Shown in pieces: positions 1 through 11,524 of a stretch of 64,000 bases of DNA (its first letter is position 1; every line of letters begins with the position of its first letter). Made by a program: the position numbers and the translations under genes. The notes under the pieces are model-generated. The model ran no database searches. It was not told the DNA's origin and saw nothing but the letters and a program-made list of their open reading frames with translations. The DNA is from Brachypodium distachyon (taxonomy: Eukaryota; Streptophyta; Magnoliopsida; Poales; Poaceae). The stretch is from contig NC_016131.3 in the NCBI RefSeq assembly GCF_000005505.3, forward strand, positions 70,630,355 to 70,694,354, read 5' to 3'.

Positions 1-1
1 C

Positions 2-1891
2 GGCAACAAGGAAGCCACCGGGAGAATCACCAAATGGGCAACGGAACTGGCTCCCTTCTCGCTGGAGCTTACCGCGAGAACGGCTATAAAATTCCAGGTC
101 CTCGCCGACTTCGTGGCCGAGTGGCATGCGCCGCAAGCCCCGCCCGAAGAGACGTCGCCCAAGACCGGGCCCCCCAAACCACATTGGATAATGAGGTTTG
201 ATGGCTCCAAGCGCCTCAACGGTGCCGGGGCTGGAGTCGTACTCATCAGCCCCGAAGGGAAGATCCTGGAGTACGCCGCCCACCTCGACTTCAACGCAAC
301 CAACAACATGGTGGAGTACGAAGCGCTCCTTCTTGGACTTCGGTTGGCTAAGGCCATGGGTGTTCGATGCCTTCTCATCCAAGGTGACTCCCAACTAGTG
401 ATAAACCAAATGGACAAGTCATATCAATGCCTTGATGAAAGGATGAAGAAGTATATTGAAGAAGTTCGCAAGATGGAACGGTACTTCCTGGGCATGGAGG
501 CGCGACCATCCCACGAGGAGAAAATCACCTCGCCGACAGATTGGCCCGAATGGCCAGTTCCAAGGAACCTCTGCCACCCGGTGCATTCTTCGAGGCCGAT
601 GACTCTGACGAGACTTCAAAGACCAGCATGGTCATCCACAATCCACCCTCTTGGATGACGCCAATTATCCGCGCCAGGAAAGGAGAGGTGGATGAGGAGG
701 TGGAAGGCCCGAGCGCCAAAACTTTGCTTGCAAAAGCGAAGATGTACGTCCTCCTCGAGGGCATCCTTTACAAGAAGGGTGCGGCCGCGCTACTCAAGTG
801 CATAACCCCCGACAAGGGGGCTGAGCTCATCCAGGAAATCCACTTCGGAGTATGCGGCCATCATCTTGCGCCAAGAGCCACCGCGGCGAAGGCTTTACGA
901 CAGGGATTCTATTGGCCCACCATGGTGCAAGACGCAATCGCGATATTGCGAAGATGCGAAGTTTGCCAAAAAATGGCTAAGTCAATCCACGCGCCGGTGA
1001 CGACCCTGAAGCATATTCCAATAACTTGGCCATTTGCACGCTGGGGAATGGACCTTCTCGGGCCTTTCCCCGCATGCATCAGGGGCTGCAAGTACCTCGT
1101 GGTGACGATTGATTACTTATCCAAATGGATAGAGGCTGTGCCACTCGGCAAGATCACGTCACAGGCCATCCAGAATTTTTTCTGGGAAAACATCATATGT
1201 CGATATGTTGTCCCACGAGAGCTAACCGTGGATAACGGCAAACAGTTCGACTGTGCGGAATTCATTAAATTCTGCGAATGCCTCGAGATCAAGCTGCACT
1301 TCGCATCCGTAGCCTACCCCAAGAGCAACGGCGCATGCGAGAGAGCCAATGGACTAATCCTCCAAGGACTCCGCCGAAGGGTAGAACACACGGCCAGCAA
1401 GGCAAGAGGAGCATGGGGGGACGAACCTCATACGCACCTCCGTAAGCCATTCCATGGGCCGAACACCATTCTCTTTGGTGTATGGCGCCGAAGCAGTTCT
1501 TCCCGCCGAGGTAGAGTTCCGCTCACCTCGGGTCGAAAGACTCCAAGAAGTTACTCCACTCGCCTTCATAAAAAATGAAGAGCATCACAAGACGGCCGTC
1601 GATCTTGTGGAAGAAGCTCGTGACAAAACCCTCATGAGGCATGCCATCTATGAGCAGAGCGCCGCACGCTTCTACAACACAAGGATGCAGGAACGAGCTT
1701 TCTCCCAAGGAGACCTCGTGCTGAAAAAGAACGTCGACCCAAAACTCCAGCGCAAACTCGACCCTAAATGGGAAGGACCGTACCGCATCGCCACGGTGTT
1801 GGGCAATGGTGCATACCACCTCGAGAACATGGAAGGGAAAAACCTCGTCCATGCCTGGAACGGCAACAAATTCTGGCGTTTCTACGCCTAA
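2..1891 (+). pseudogene. Decayed gypsy pol: RNase H plus integrase
   Basis: The first ~550 bases read in one frame as the connection and RNase H domain, with the acidic residues visible in FDGS, YEALLLGL and GDSQL. The frame then changes near 540-600. From about 600 to 1400 it reads as integrase: an HHCC zinc-binding region (H..H near 840-870, paired cysteines in RRCEVCQ), then the core with GMDLLGPFP, TVDNGKQF and SNGACERANG, supplying the D, D and E of the catalytic triad. A second frame change near 1400-1455 leads into the C-terminal integrase part, which ends at the TAA at 1889-1891. Domain order RNase H then integrase is the gypsy order. At least two frame breaks mean this copy cannot make a full polyprotein. 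Confidence 0.85.
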
Positions 1892-3302
1892 GGAGGAATC
1901 TAAAGGACGACCCTCGCCACTCCCGAAAGAAGACTATCAGCGCCCAACCGGCCACTTCCCTACGAAACTTTGGGGATCGTAAGCACCAACGAGGCCACGT
2001 CTATATAAGGCTTGTAAGTGCCCATCGGGCCATACCTTAAGACAAGCAAGCGAGGGATCAATAAAACCGAGTCCTTGATAAAGAGTGACACGAGACACTC
2101 GTATGGCCCACCGTTGTAAAGGGAACCCCGTCGAACAGCAATGTCACGAAGGGATGATCGCCAAAACCGAGTTGCTGCCCTAGTGCCACTCACCAAGGGA
2201 CGCAGAAGGGCCTACGTTGGCTCAAGCATCACCTAAAAATGTGTTGGGACATAAGTCGCCACCAGCGATCCGTCCCTTTGTGGATCCTAGCGTGCCTCGA
2301 GGCCATCCGCCAAGTAGAACCAAGTCCCCCGAGGGCCAAAAGCTCCTTAAAACGCATTTAAGGAGAACGTAAATAAGCGAGTTATGCATGAGCTTACTTA
2401 CCTCGGAGAACCGGTCTACCCGCGTGCGAGACGTCGCGCGCGGGCCTGCATGATAGTAACCGAGTTAAGACTCCATAATAATCATGGGAAAGCATAACTT
2501 CCTGAAGTCCGGAGAGGAGGAATTCCGCATGAATTTCCCCGAACGACAGGTCGAAGTGTCTGGATCACTACCAGCATATCGATAGCGACCCCCACCAGGG
2601 TACTAGGATCCATGGCTCGTAACCATGGCCTAAGGCACCGAAGCCAAGTCGTATCCCAACGGCGATAGCAATTGATTACGCAAAAGTGTGATCATAGCGA
2701 ACGATCGCGAGCTGTATAAACTAAGGAAATAAATTACTTCGCTAAGAAGGAAATAGAGTACTCCAAAGAACACATGTTGAGCCAAGTTAACATTTCCGAT
2801 AATGTTGACCACATGGCAAAAACATAAGAAAATACATGTTGAGCTAAGTTGACATTCCCGACAATGTTGACTACATAGCAAAGCATAAAGCACATAAAAA
2901 AGGCTGCCTTACCACCTCTATGTCTAAGACTAGAACATGCAAGTCATGAGGCTATGTCATAAGTAGTTATGCAACATCGCATAAGTAAGCAGGTGGGGTA
3001 CCTTGTCGCCTCAAAAGGCAACAAGACTCAAGCCCCACCATCGCTCTCCTGAAGAGCAGGCTCAAGGCAACGCAGAAGCGTCGAGCCAGAGTGTGAAGAG
3101 GAGCTCCCTGGTCCGCCAGAAACTTCTTCGCCCCGTGAGTCATCTCACCCTCAAGACCGCCCGTCCCGGCACCGCCGTCCAGGACAGCCGCCAGCACCGA
3201 CGAAACAAGTCGAGCACCCGTACTCAGAAGGCACCTCTTCACGGCGGGCTCAAGAAGCTCCACCTGTGAAGTGAGCAGCCTACTCGCCTCATCCGTCGTA
3301 CG

Positions 3303-5520
3303 TCACGGGGGAAGATCCGGCTGAGGGGAGCCCTTCAAATAGAGTATCATCTCTAGAATCTCCGAAGCCTGGGCAAGCAGGAGCGAGACCACCTCCGGAC
3401 GGCTATCCGAAGGGGCGCTAGCACGAGGGGCGAACACCGGTCCGAACCCGGCATCCTCCGACTCCGCCTTGAGAGAGGCGACCTCTGCTCGGGCATGCTC
3501 CACGTTGAGGCTGGCCACCACCAAGTCCTCCTTGGCACGACGGGTCTTCGCGATCGCATCCTTCTGGCCCTCCTCGGCAAGGCGAGCCCTCGCCTCCATG
3601 GCCGCAAGCTCCGCCGACACCCGAGAAAGCTCAGTCTCGACGGCCTCCCGCCGCGCCCTCTCCGAAGCCAACTCACTCAGGGCAAGGGTAGCCTTCGAGG
3701 TCTCGGCATCCAAAGCCGCCGAAAGCACCCCAACCTAAGCCTTGAGAGCGGGAAGAGTGCCCACGGCCTCGACCAAGCCTCTCACCTGGCAAAGGAAGAA
3801 AAATCGTGAGCGCGGGCCCGCAAAATGGACCTAGCAAGAAGGGAGACGAGGAAAGCGGACTCACAAGCTCCAACGCCTCGAGCGGATCTCTCGCTCCTCC
3901 CTCGGTCCTCGGAAGCGCCTCTCCCTCCTCCAGAATTGGGGGCTCGGCGCCGGGAGCATCAGGCGCCGCAGGCTCCGTACCTGAAACAAGACAAGAAAAC
4001 CCCGTGTGAACATTCCCGAAAGGGAATTAAAACGCTCAACACGCGTGCACTCACCGGTGACGGGAAGCTCCTCCTCCACAGGCCCACGAGTCAAAGAGAA
4101 CACCGGAACACCCGCGCCGTTGGCTTCCGAGGAGGTATCCACCACAAGCTGAAGCCCGGTCCTCTCGGTGAAAACCGCACGCTCGGGAGGCGACGGAGGC
4201 AGGATCTTCTCAATGTCGATCTTCCCGGCTAGGTGAATGTTCATGGACTCTCTCAAGGGAGACCTCGACTCAGCCACGTCGGCTAGGTCAGAAGAAGGAG
4301 CCTTCCTCTTGCGTGAACTCAGAGAACGAGGGATCTTGGGCATTGGGGCCACCGGCACACCCAACCCAAGCACGACCTGAGGCTTAACCTTCCCACAAGT
4401 ATCCTTGAGGTGAGAACCAACGGCGATCATCGACGGAGTCGCAAGACAAGAGTACCGCTCCTCGGCTTTGATGAGCTTCCCGAACTTGGGATCTGGGCGC
4501 GTCGGTTACCGAGTTGTCGAAGCACGCCGCCACGATGTTGTGGCATCCTCCCTCACTGATGGTATCAACGTAAGCCCGATGCTCCACCGAGTTGTACGGC
4601 CCGACCATCTAGAAAGCCCACTCAGCCGACCTCTCTCGAGAAAAAGCCGCTGAAAAACAAGCACAAGCACTAGCCAGGGTTAGTGTCAAGCAAACAAGAA
4701 TACTGAAGCAACGACTCAAGCATCACGAAACTCACGCTTAGCCGCGCGGCGTGGGTGACAAAAGGCCACAGGGATCCCTAGCTCCGCCTGTGGTCGCGCC
4801 CTCATCATGAAGTGGCCCGCCATCACCATCTCCTCGAGAAGGTCGCGGAAGCTACGCTCCGAATGAGCCGACTTGATCCCGGCAAGCTCCCACTCCTCGA
4901 CCAAGGACGTGCCCATGGGACGGAAGACATCCCAAAGCCCCCCAGGCCCAGAGTGTCGAGTGAGCCTGCCGGAGTGACGCAAGCTCGTCTCCGAAATGTC
5001 GAGGAAGAACCACTGCGAGTCCCACCTGTTGAACAGGCGCACCGCGCTCTTCGCCGGCATCAGAAGGAACTCGTCGTGGAAGCCAGGACGGAGCCTCACG
5101 ACGACCGACCCAAAGGCACTCCAAGTGCTCTTGTCGGGGGTGCGACACTCCTCCACGTGGACGGTGAACAGCAACAAGAACAACCTCATCGTCGGGGGCT
5201 CCCTCAAGGCGGTCTCGCAAAGCCACCTGAACACATTCAGGCACAGGATCACCGAAGGAAGCAACTGCGCCAACTCGATACCATAGGTATCCAAGAACTC
5301 CAGCAAGAATAGGTGCACAGGCAAGCACAGCCCGGCATGGAACCAGCTGGTGAACACGACGATGTGCCCTCGATGCCTCTGCGGCTCCAGTCAAAGCTCA
5401 CCCTCATCGGGAAGCGAGGCAAGGCCCTTGCGGAAGTAGCCCGCCTCCACGAGGTCCGACAGGTCCTTCTCGGTTGTCGCCGACGCCGAAAGGATGTCGG
5501 GAACCCGTCCCGGCACGACC
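3303..5520 (-). pseudogene. Antisense ORF of the gypsy element (Transposase_28-like plus coiled coil), broken
   Basis: On the strand opposite to pol there is a protein-like stretch. From about 5520 it resembles the plant 'putative gypsy type transposon' family (Pfam Transposase_28): a motif read as ATTEKDLSDLVEAGYF, an in-frame TGA near 5400, then an open frame to 4716 with HAGLCLPVHLFLLEFLDTYG near its start. Further along the same strand are a basic serine-rich part (about 4430-3861, including SSRKRKAPSSD) and an alanine/glutamate/arginine-rich coiled coil (3728-3303). Such two-part proteins, with an N-terminal domain and a C-terminal coiled coil, are typical of the extra ORF in Tat elements. 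Joins between the blocks may be introns or frame breaks; I cannot settle which. Function is unknown in the family. Confidence 0.6.
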
Positions 5521-7589
5521 GGAAACGGCTCCGGCCGAGGTCCTCTCTCCGGGCGGGTGACCTTCTTCGACCTCCGCGGCTTTACGAAGCAAGGCCCTTG
5601 TACTAATCATGGGAAGCCTCCCTCTCGACGCTCCAGCCAACGCCGTCACGACGCTCCACGTCGGATCCTGCCATCTCACCTACAAGAAGGCGCCAAAAGA
5701 TTAGTACAAGTCACCAAAAATTCGTAAAGGAAGCGGCTAGGGAAAATCTACATCTCAAGGCCATACACGACCGCCGTCCAATAAAAAAAAACGGGGAAAA
5801 TCCCCTCGGAAGCAGCCGGCCTGGCCCTGTGCAAAGGGCGAAGAAGGAGGAGCCCGGCTGTCCCCGACGGCCTCTCTGGCTACCGATTCAGCCTCGCAGC
5901 AAAAAAAAGATGGGAGCCCAGCTCCCGCGAAACCCACAGCCCGCCAAGCCATGGGAGACCTCGGTCTGCAAGGGAATGGGCCCTAGGCCACATTCGCGTC
6001 CGCCGGCCCAAGACGCGTGAAGAAGGGAGGGGCCCTAGCTCCCCCAAAAACCGTTTACGGCCCGCGGCCGGCTATCGATCCAGCCTAAAAAAAAGGAAAA
6101 GGAGGAACATGCGAGGCCAGGGCGGGAGCACACAAGGTGCTCGGTCAAATGACCGGCATCCCTGGCACACAATCGCCAATCCTGCGCGCGTGCCCACGCC
6201 CCGCTGTGCCAACGCCTGCCCACGACGGAGCATTCGCCCGCGTGGTGCCGAGCGTGACCATGACGCACGGCGCGGGAGCTAGCGTCGAACCGCGCCAACT
6301 TCGGCGTCCCCCGCCGGCCGCGCACGGCCGGGCTGTGCGCGTGCGCCAAGGTCGCCCCCCGCCAAGCAAACGCCGACGCCTCGCTCGACGCCCTGTTGGC
6401 CGTGCCCGCGCCATGCTGGACGAAGATCCCCGGCCGACGAGCCTTGCCCACGAGTCGCTCGACGAAACGACCACGGCCACTGCCGCCCTATCCTAAGTGG
6501 TTCGAGGCACTCAAAGCATCGCCAACCGAAGCCGAAGATGATTGCCCCTACAGCGCTCACCTCGGCAAGGACAAAGAAGCACCCGGGCACCTCCCCTCCT
6601 CGGCTCGAACTGGAGGCAACGACTACACCGCTCGAAACCGCGAACTCGTCGGAATCTCGTCCCCCACGAAGGCTTGATGATCCTCAGCACATGCGACGGA
6701 ATAGGCAACTTCTTGGAGGAGCTACGCGCTCCCAAGGAGCCCCTAGATGCCACCGATCTTGTCCCGTCCTTCGGATGCCGCAGAACACGTCTTCGGCACC
6801 GGAAGGGAAGGAAACAAGAGTGGGCATGGCTCCCTGGGCGTCCCGCGGCTCCATTTTATAGGCCGGGAGCCCTCCTCAGCGTCTAGGTCCAACCACCCAT
6901 CGGACGACACGTCGCCGGTCGGAGGACAGGCCCCGCCCCATGCCAAGACAAAGCACGCAGAAGAAAAAGCGAAAAAGAAGCAAAAAGGGGGGGGGGGACA
7001 AGGGAAGGCTGCCCGGCCGCGAACGGTCCGCGCCGTCCTAGCCCGGCCCCACGGCCGCCGGCGTCAGCCGAGATGACCGAACTCCCCGACGAAAGGGGAA
7101 AGGAGGACGGCCTCCTTTCTTGCCCTGTACGAAGGAAGAAGACACGCCACAGCCGTCGGATGTAGGGTTTGGGAGCAACCTCCTTCGTCCCTAACTTAAG
7201 CTGGCGAACCGTTATGCGGGCCGAGCTGTGAAGTGGGCCGTGGCCCAACAACGAGCGTGGATAAAAAAACGAAGGAAGCCTCCCCGTCCCGGTCGGGCGC
7301 AGCCTGCACGCCCGGGAGGCCCATTAAGCCGAATGCGGCCCAGGAACGCCCCTGTGCGCGTTTAGGGGGCCCGAGGGAGGATTTTTTTATAGAAAACCCC
7401 CCCTAGGACGCGGAAAATGTCAGGCTGCCCCCTGGTGGCTCGGGAATTTCGCGCTGGAACCCTTGGAAGGGCAGAAATTCACGAAAAAATCCCTTGCAGC
7501 TTAATTATCTTGCAAAAGGAGTCCCCCGGTCTCAAAATTTTGCAAGAAAAACCTTCGTGGCCATGATTTCTTGCGAGGAAGACCTCGGG
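5521..7589. other. GC-rich non-coding 3' region of the gypsy element
   Basis: This interval lies between the antisense ORF and the hairpin-rich spacer. It is GC-rich with many short overlapping open frames on both strands, none with recognisable domains. It contains a poly-G run near 6986-6996. I see no gene here and treat it as retrotransposon non-coding sequence. Confidence 0.5.
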
Positions 7590-7593
7590 AGTG

Positions 7594-7756
7594 TCTATTT
7601 CTTGAAAAATAGACCCCACGACCGGCGAAACCTTGCTAAGGAACCCACCTAGGCTTGGTTTCTCACCGAAAAACCAACCTAGCCGGTGGTTCATCGCACC
7701 GAAGACTCCAAGGCCGTAATTTCCCGCAGGAAAAATCCCTAGGAGCCCCTAGGGAT
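7594..7756. repeat. Run of short inverted repeats (hairpins) upstream of the polypurine tract
   Basis: Several short perfect or near-perfect inverted repeats follow one another at tens-of-bases spacing: TCTATTT/AAAATAGA at 7594-7613; CTAGG..TTGGTTT with AAACCAA..CCTAG around 7649-7682; and ATCCCTAGG/CCTAGGGAT at 7735-7756. Looser relatives (AATTTTGCAAGAAAA-like) lie at 7500-7570 and 7775-7800. They sit in the non-coding spacer just before the polypurine tract. Confidence 0.6.
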
Positions 7757-7937
7757 GCGTCAAAATTCACAAAGCCGCAAATTTTGTGCAAAAAGGCCCA
7801 CCTAGGTTTATCTTCCTCCTTGAGGAAGGTTGCCTAGCCCGTGGCTAGCCCCGAGGAGAGCCACACTCAACACATTGAAGAACTTTGGCACGCCATCATC
7901 ACTGGAGTTGACCCGAAGGCATTCCCAACACCTCCGG

Positions 7938-7951
7938 CTCAAGGGGGCTAC
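7938..7951 (+). promoter_or_regulatory. Polypurine tract of the retrotransposon
   Basis: The purine-rich run AAGGGGG lies immediately before the TGTTGTAAT start of the LTR. This is where plus-strand DNA synthesis is primed in LTR retrotransposons. Confidence 0.65.
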
Positions 7952-8715
7952 TGTTGTAATATAATAAAATTCTTACATGGGCCGGGCCGCGATCCTACGT
8001 GACAACGACCAAGTCAACGAATCCCAAAAACCGGTCAAATTGCCAACAAGTGATAGCCATGCCAACTAAGCACCGGTCAAAGGAGTCAAAGGGTCAAGCC
8101 CCCCATGCCATGGTCAAAGGAGCTAGAGTAGGGGCCAAGAAAGCTCTAGGAGTGGATTTACCACTTTACCCTCACTTTCCCTCTCCCTCAAGGGTAGCCA
8201 TGGTTTTTTGTCATGGACCCCTGCGCTATAAATACCCCCCCATGGGGCATGTATCATTCACTCTCCATTGGAATAAGATCAAAGGGGAGAGGACTAGAGC
8301 AACTCAAGGAGCCCGCTCTCGAGTGCTTGGGTCGAGCCTAGTTTCGACTCGACCTCGGAGATGCGACTTGGGAAGCCTAGTTTCGAGGTTCCAGGCCGTC
8401 TAGTACGACGTCGACTCGAAGTAGAGGGATCAGGTTAGAGTCTCGAGGATATCCCAATCTCGCTACTTGGGAAGACAAGTTCGGCCCAAGTCCAAGGCGG
8501 CCCCTAGAGATCTCTCGCTATAAGTGACTAGGGAAGACGAGTTCGGCCCAAGCACTTGGCTAATGACCCTCTCGAAGCCTCTCCTAACATAGGACTAAGT
8601 CGTACCCGCAGGGTCGACCGAACCTATTAAAAAAATATCGACGTGTCAACTTGTCCCAAGTGTACGGCGACCTTCGCCATAAGGCCGGCGTACACCCCTA
8701 CATATTATTCCCACA
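7952..8715 (+). repeat. 3' LTR of the gypsy element
   Basis: The LTR starts with TGTTGTAATATAAT right after the polypurine tract, and probably ends at ATATTATTCCCACA (8702-8715), which is roughly the inverse of the start. It holds a TATA box (TATAAATA, 8227-8234). It also has two copies of a motif GACAAGTTCGGCCCAAG / GACGAGTTCGGCCCAAG near 8472 and 8537. Without the 5' LTR or the other target-site copy the right end is an estimate. Confidence 0.65.
8227..8234 (+). promoter_or_regulatory. TATA box of the gypsy LTR
   Basis: TATAAATA about 275 bases into the LTR, followed by a C-rich run, in the position expected for the LTR promoter. Confidence 0.55.
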
Positions 8716-9053
8716 TTTGTGCCATCGTGCATTGGCACCCCGTACTCCTGTTGTTTTCTAGAACAACAACACATTGTTTCTAGGAACTAAAACAACGACA
8801 AGAATTTAGGAACCAAGGGAGTAGTATGTTCTTATATCATATATGGTGGGCTATAAGCAGGCTACATGAATTTGAATATCATATATGTGTTTAGTTGGAG
8901 GAGAGAGAACATGAGAGAGAATAAAAGCACGCCATAAACTACTAACAACCCGCTGCAGCACAAACTTATAGGCTATATGTGAGAGTGGGATGTGGGCCAG
9001 CTAGTATAAAGTATTGATCTGTATAGCTGACTATTATACATATTGGCTATACA
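8716..9053. other. Flank of the gypsy LTR with MITE-like sequence
   Basis: No gene seen. The phrases GGGCTATAAGCAGGCTAC, CTTATAGGCTATATGTG and TATTGGCTATACAGG resemble a common grass MITE rich in GGCTATA words. Matching sequence seems to resume after 9350, so the 9054-9349 MITE may have landed inside an older one. Confidence 0.35.
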
Positions 9054-9349
9054 GGACATCCACAGTCTTTAGAGGTGTTCTACCTCTAAGTTGGGACCCA
9101 TGACATACCTCCAAGCTAATCACCGAATGCTGCAGTGGGTAGATGCATTTTTACCGCTAAGCTAGGTCCCATGTCTGAGTAAAGTAGACATGCATTTCTC
9201 TCATGGTCTTCCTTTCTCTCTTCTATTTTAGTGGTGTTTATTGCTTAAAGGTTGCCTCTAAAGAAAGACACTTCCCACCTCTAAGCCTTAGAGGCAGCAT
9301 GCATGAGAGACATCTTTAGAGGTGCATTTTCTAAAGAGTGTGGATGCTC
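9054..9349. mobile_element. MITE with ~24-bp terminal inverted repeats
   Basis: The left end GGACATCCACAGTCTTTAGA (9054 on) is mirrored by the right end TCTAAAGAGTGTGGATGCTC (to 9349), an imperfect terminal inverted repeat. The interior has further copies of the CCTCTAAG/CTTAGAGG words. There is no coding capacity. I could not find a convincing target duplication, so the superfamily is not assigned. Confidence 0.6.
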
Positions 9350-9405
9350 AGTCTGCAGCTGGCTACTACTATTGTCCTTGCTCTAACCAACCACTATATA
9401 TGCTA

Positions 9406-9521
9406 CTCCTTCCGATCCATATTAATTGTCGAAATATTATATGTATCTAGACGCTTTTTAGACATAGATACATCTAATTTGAGCAAATTTAAGATGATTA
9501 ATACGGATCGGAGGAAGTGGG
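9406..9521. mobile_element. Stowaway MITE
   Basis: Starts CTCCTTCCGATCCATATTAA after a TA and ends in GGATCGGAGGAAG shortly before another TA. The two ends are complementary (ATTAAT..GGATCGGAGGA), with AGACGCTTTTTAGACATAG in the middle. This is the standard grass Stowaway (Tc1/mariner-type) pattern. Confidence 0.8.
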
Positions 9522-10775
9522 TATTATGTTAGCTAAAGATGACATGACAAAATCTTACACCCAGCGACAGGCTAAGCTATTAATCTTCCTCTAAACACTG
9601 TGTTATGTAACTTACGCAAAATGATTAGATTATGTTAAACTTTTGGACAAGTCATTTTATATTAAAGTTTTGCATGAAGTACAAACTTAACGTAAAGCAA
9701 GGACAGGCCCACATACGCACCCGGGTAAAACAACGACACGCAGCTCCGAGCAGGTAGACCGTAGACAACAAATCATGAACCGGGAGACCCGGTGGAGAAC
9801 CGTACAGGAGACCAAGGCGATAGCAAGGGTAAATATGCATGCCGTGGAACTGGAAAGAAAGACCAGCCGGTGACCAAAGTCAACAACGAAGAAAGATAAA
9901 AGCACTTCACTTCATGTACACCAGAGGGCTCGACCGTCAGTATGGTGAGCACATGCACTAAACTATTTTGCCATACTTCTCATTTCCATAATTCTTGTCT
10001 CAAAATTACCAAAAAATGGATATATCTATTCTTAAAAATGTCTAGATACATGTAAGATTTCAACAAGAATTATGAAACGAAGGAAGTACATTTACTTTTT
10101 TTAGATAACAGGAGGCCGGAGCCTCCCGGCCCCATCTTATTAACGAAGCCAGGCATAGATTTCAAAATAAAGGTGCGAAAAGTAAAAGGTTCAACCTTTT
10201 GTCCAACTCGTACAGGGGAGCAACAAAGAGGAGAGCATCAGTTGTCGGACAAGCTACAGAGTGGACATGTAAAACTACACTTCATCAGCAGCAGCATCGC
10301 ACAGCACAGGGGCAAAGACTGCATCAGGGGGCGAGAAGTGCACCAGCACCTCCTTGAGCTTGAGGCGTATCAGCGAACTCTGCACAGTCCCTGACGGCCT
10401 GGTCCAGGCAGGTACTTGAGCTCCAGAGCTGGTCCCGAGATGCTGAGTGAAGAGCATCCTCCAGCAAAAACAAAAATAAAAAAAAGAAACACCCAGTCGA
10501 AGCTAGAATGTTGGCAGAAGATAAATGACAGAAAATATCTGAGCACATAACATAACTGCAACCTCCTTGGAATTAGCAAAGCTCTGGCCTGTTAGTTCAT
10601 CCGACCTGTTCATAAACCAATCATAAGATTAGGCGAGGTAAACACTAACCGTCATCAGGTCTAACAACATAAATGACCCATATGCACAGAAGAAACTCCT
10701 AAATTGGCTAAGAATAAACAAAGAGATGAAGAGTTCCTCTTTTCAAACGAAAGAAATATATACATTAGTTTGGAG
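9522..10775. other. Intergenic, nothing recognised
   Basis: No supported gene. A short GC-rich foldback word (GGAGGCCGGAGCCTCCCGGCC, 10112-10132) looks retroelement-derived. Short minus-strand open frames at 10275-10579 have no recognised domain. Confidence 0.4.
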
Positions 10776-10958
10776 TTATTGCGTAGGTGCCCGCAATGGT
10801 GCAGCTGGGATGAAACTATACAACTCGTAACATAACTTCGGATAGTTCGACTGGATTATGTTATCAACTTCTTTGCGATTCAGAAATTCAGACTCATGAG
10901 TATAGGAGCCACTCACAAACGGAACGAACTCAATTGGACTACCTGCATCGTAAGCTTC

Positions 10959-11524
10959 TGTTGAGAAATAGCAATGCATACTTGAGAATATTTTGAAACA
11001 TTCTGGATAATTGGAGAGTATTGGGAATTAGTTATGCATATTTGAGAAGATGCTAGAATACTTTGGATTAGTGGAGGAGAAGATATTTACAAGGAGTTTT
11101 CCAGTGAATATGAGAAGATATGAATATTTTAGAAGTCTTGAGAAGTTACTTGGTAATTTATCATGGAAGGACATAGTTAAGATAAGTTTCAAGAATAAGT
11201 GAGAATTCTCTAAAAGTAGGATACATGTAGAGTATTCTAGAAAATTGTAGTGGGATGTACCACATGGTCTTGTGGAATGTATAAAAAGGGATGCCCCTAC
11301 CTCATAAGTGTACCACAATCACCACAAGTAATGTATCACCACACCAAGTAGAGAAATGAGCTACCATGGTAGGGTTGTGTGTAGGGTAGCCATTAAAGAG
11401 AGTGTTGTACCAACATTGAAATAGTGAATAAAGTGTTGAGTTCCTACAAATTTGATATCAGTAATGTAGTGTGCAAAGGTCCTCAAAAGTGGGTGTTAGG
11501 GTCGCCACCCGTAAAATCTCTACA
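10959..11524. mobile_element. Solo LTR inserted in a coding exon
   Basis: The element begins TGTTGAGA and ends TCTCTACA (inverse TGTAGAGA, 7 of 8 identical). It is 566 bp long and flanked by a perfect 5-bp duplication GCTTC (10954-10958 and 11525-11529). A TATA box (TATAAAA, 11280-11286) lies inside. There is no coding sequence. A PBS-like word (TTTGATATCAG, about 11452-11462) lies inside it. A truncated element is therefore possible, but the outer ends and target duplication fit a solo LTR best. Confidence 0.75.

Larger units (their letters stand above)
1..8715 (+). mobile_element. Ty3/gypsy LTR retrotransposon, Tat lineage, 3' portion
   Basis: This is the right-hand part of a gypsy element whose 5' LTR, gag, protease and most of reverse transcriptase lie left of the window. 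In order it shows the end of RT/RNase H and integrase (1-1891), non-coding DNA, a long ORF region on the opposite strand (about 3300-5520), a GC-rich spacer, a run of short hairpins (7590-7760), a polypurine tract and a 3' LTR (7952-8715). An extra antisense ORF between pol and the 3' LTR is known from Tat-lineage elements (Grande/Retand type), and I assign the lineage on that basis. Pol is frame-shifted, so the copy is not autonomous. Assignment to gypsy is firm; the lineage is probable. Confidence 0.85.

Noticed and set aside
10275..10579. Minus-strand open frames with protein-like wording
   Set aside because: Three overlapping frames each look partly sensible, and no domain or splice structure could be recognised.
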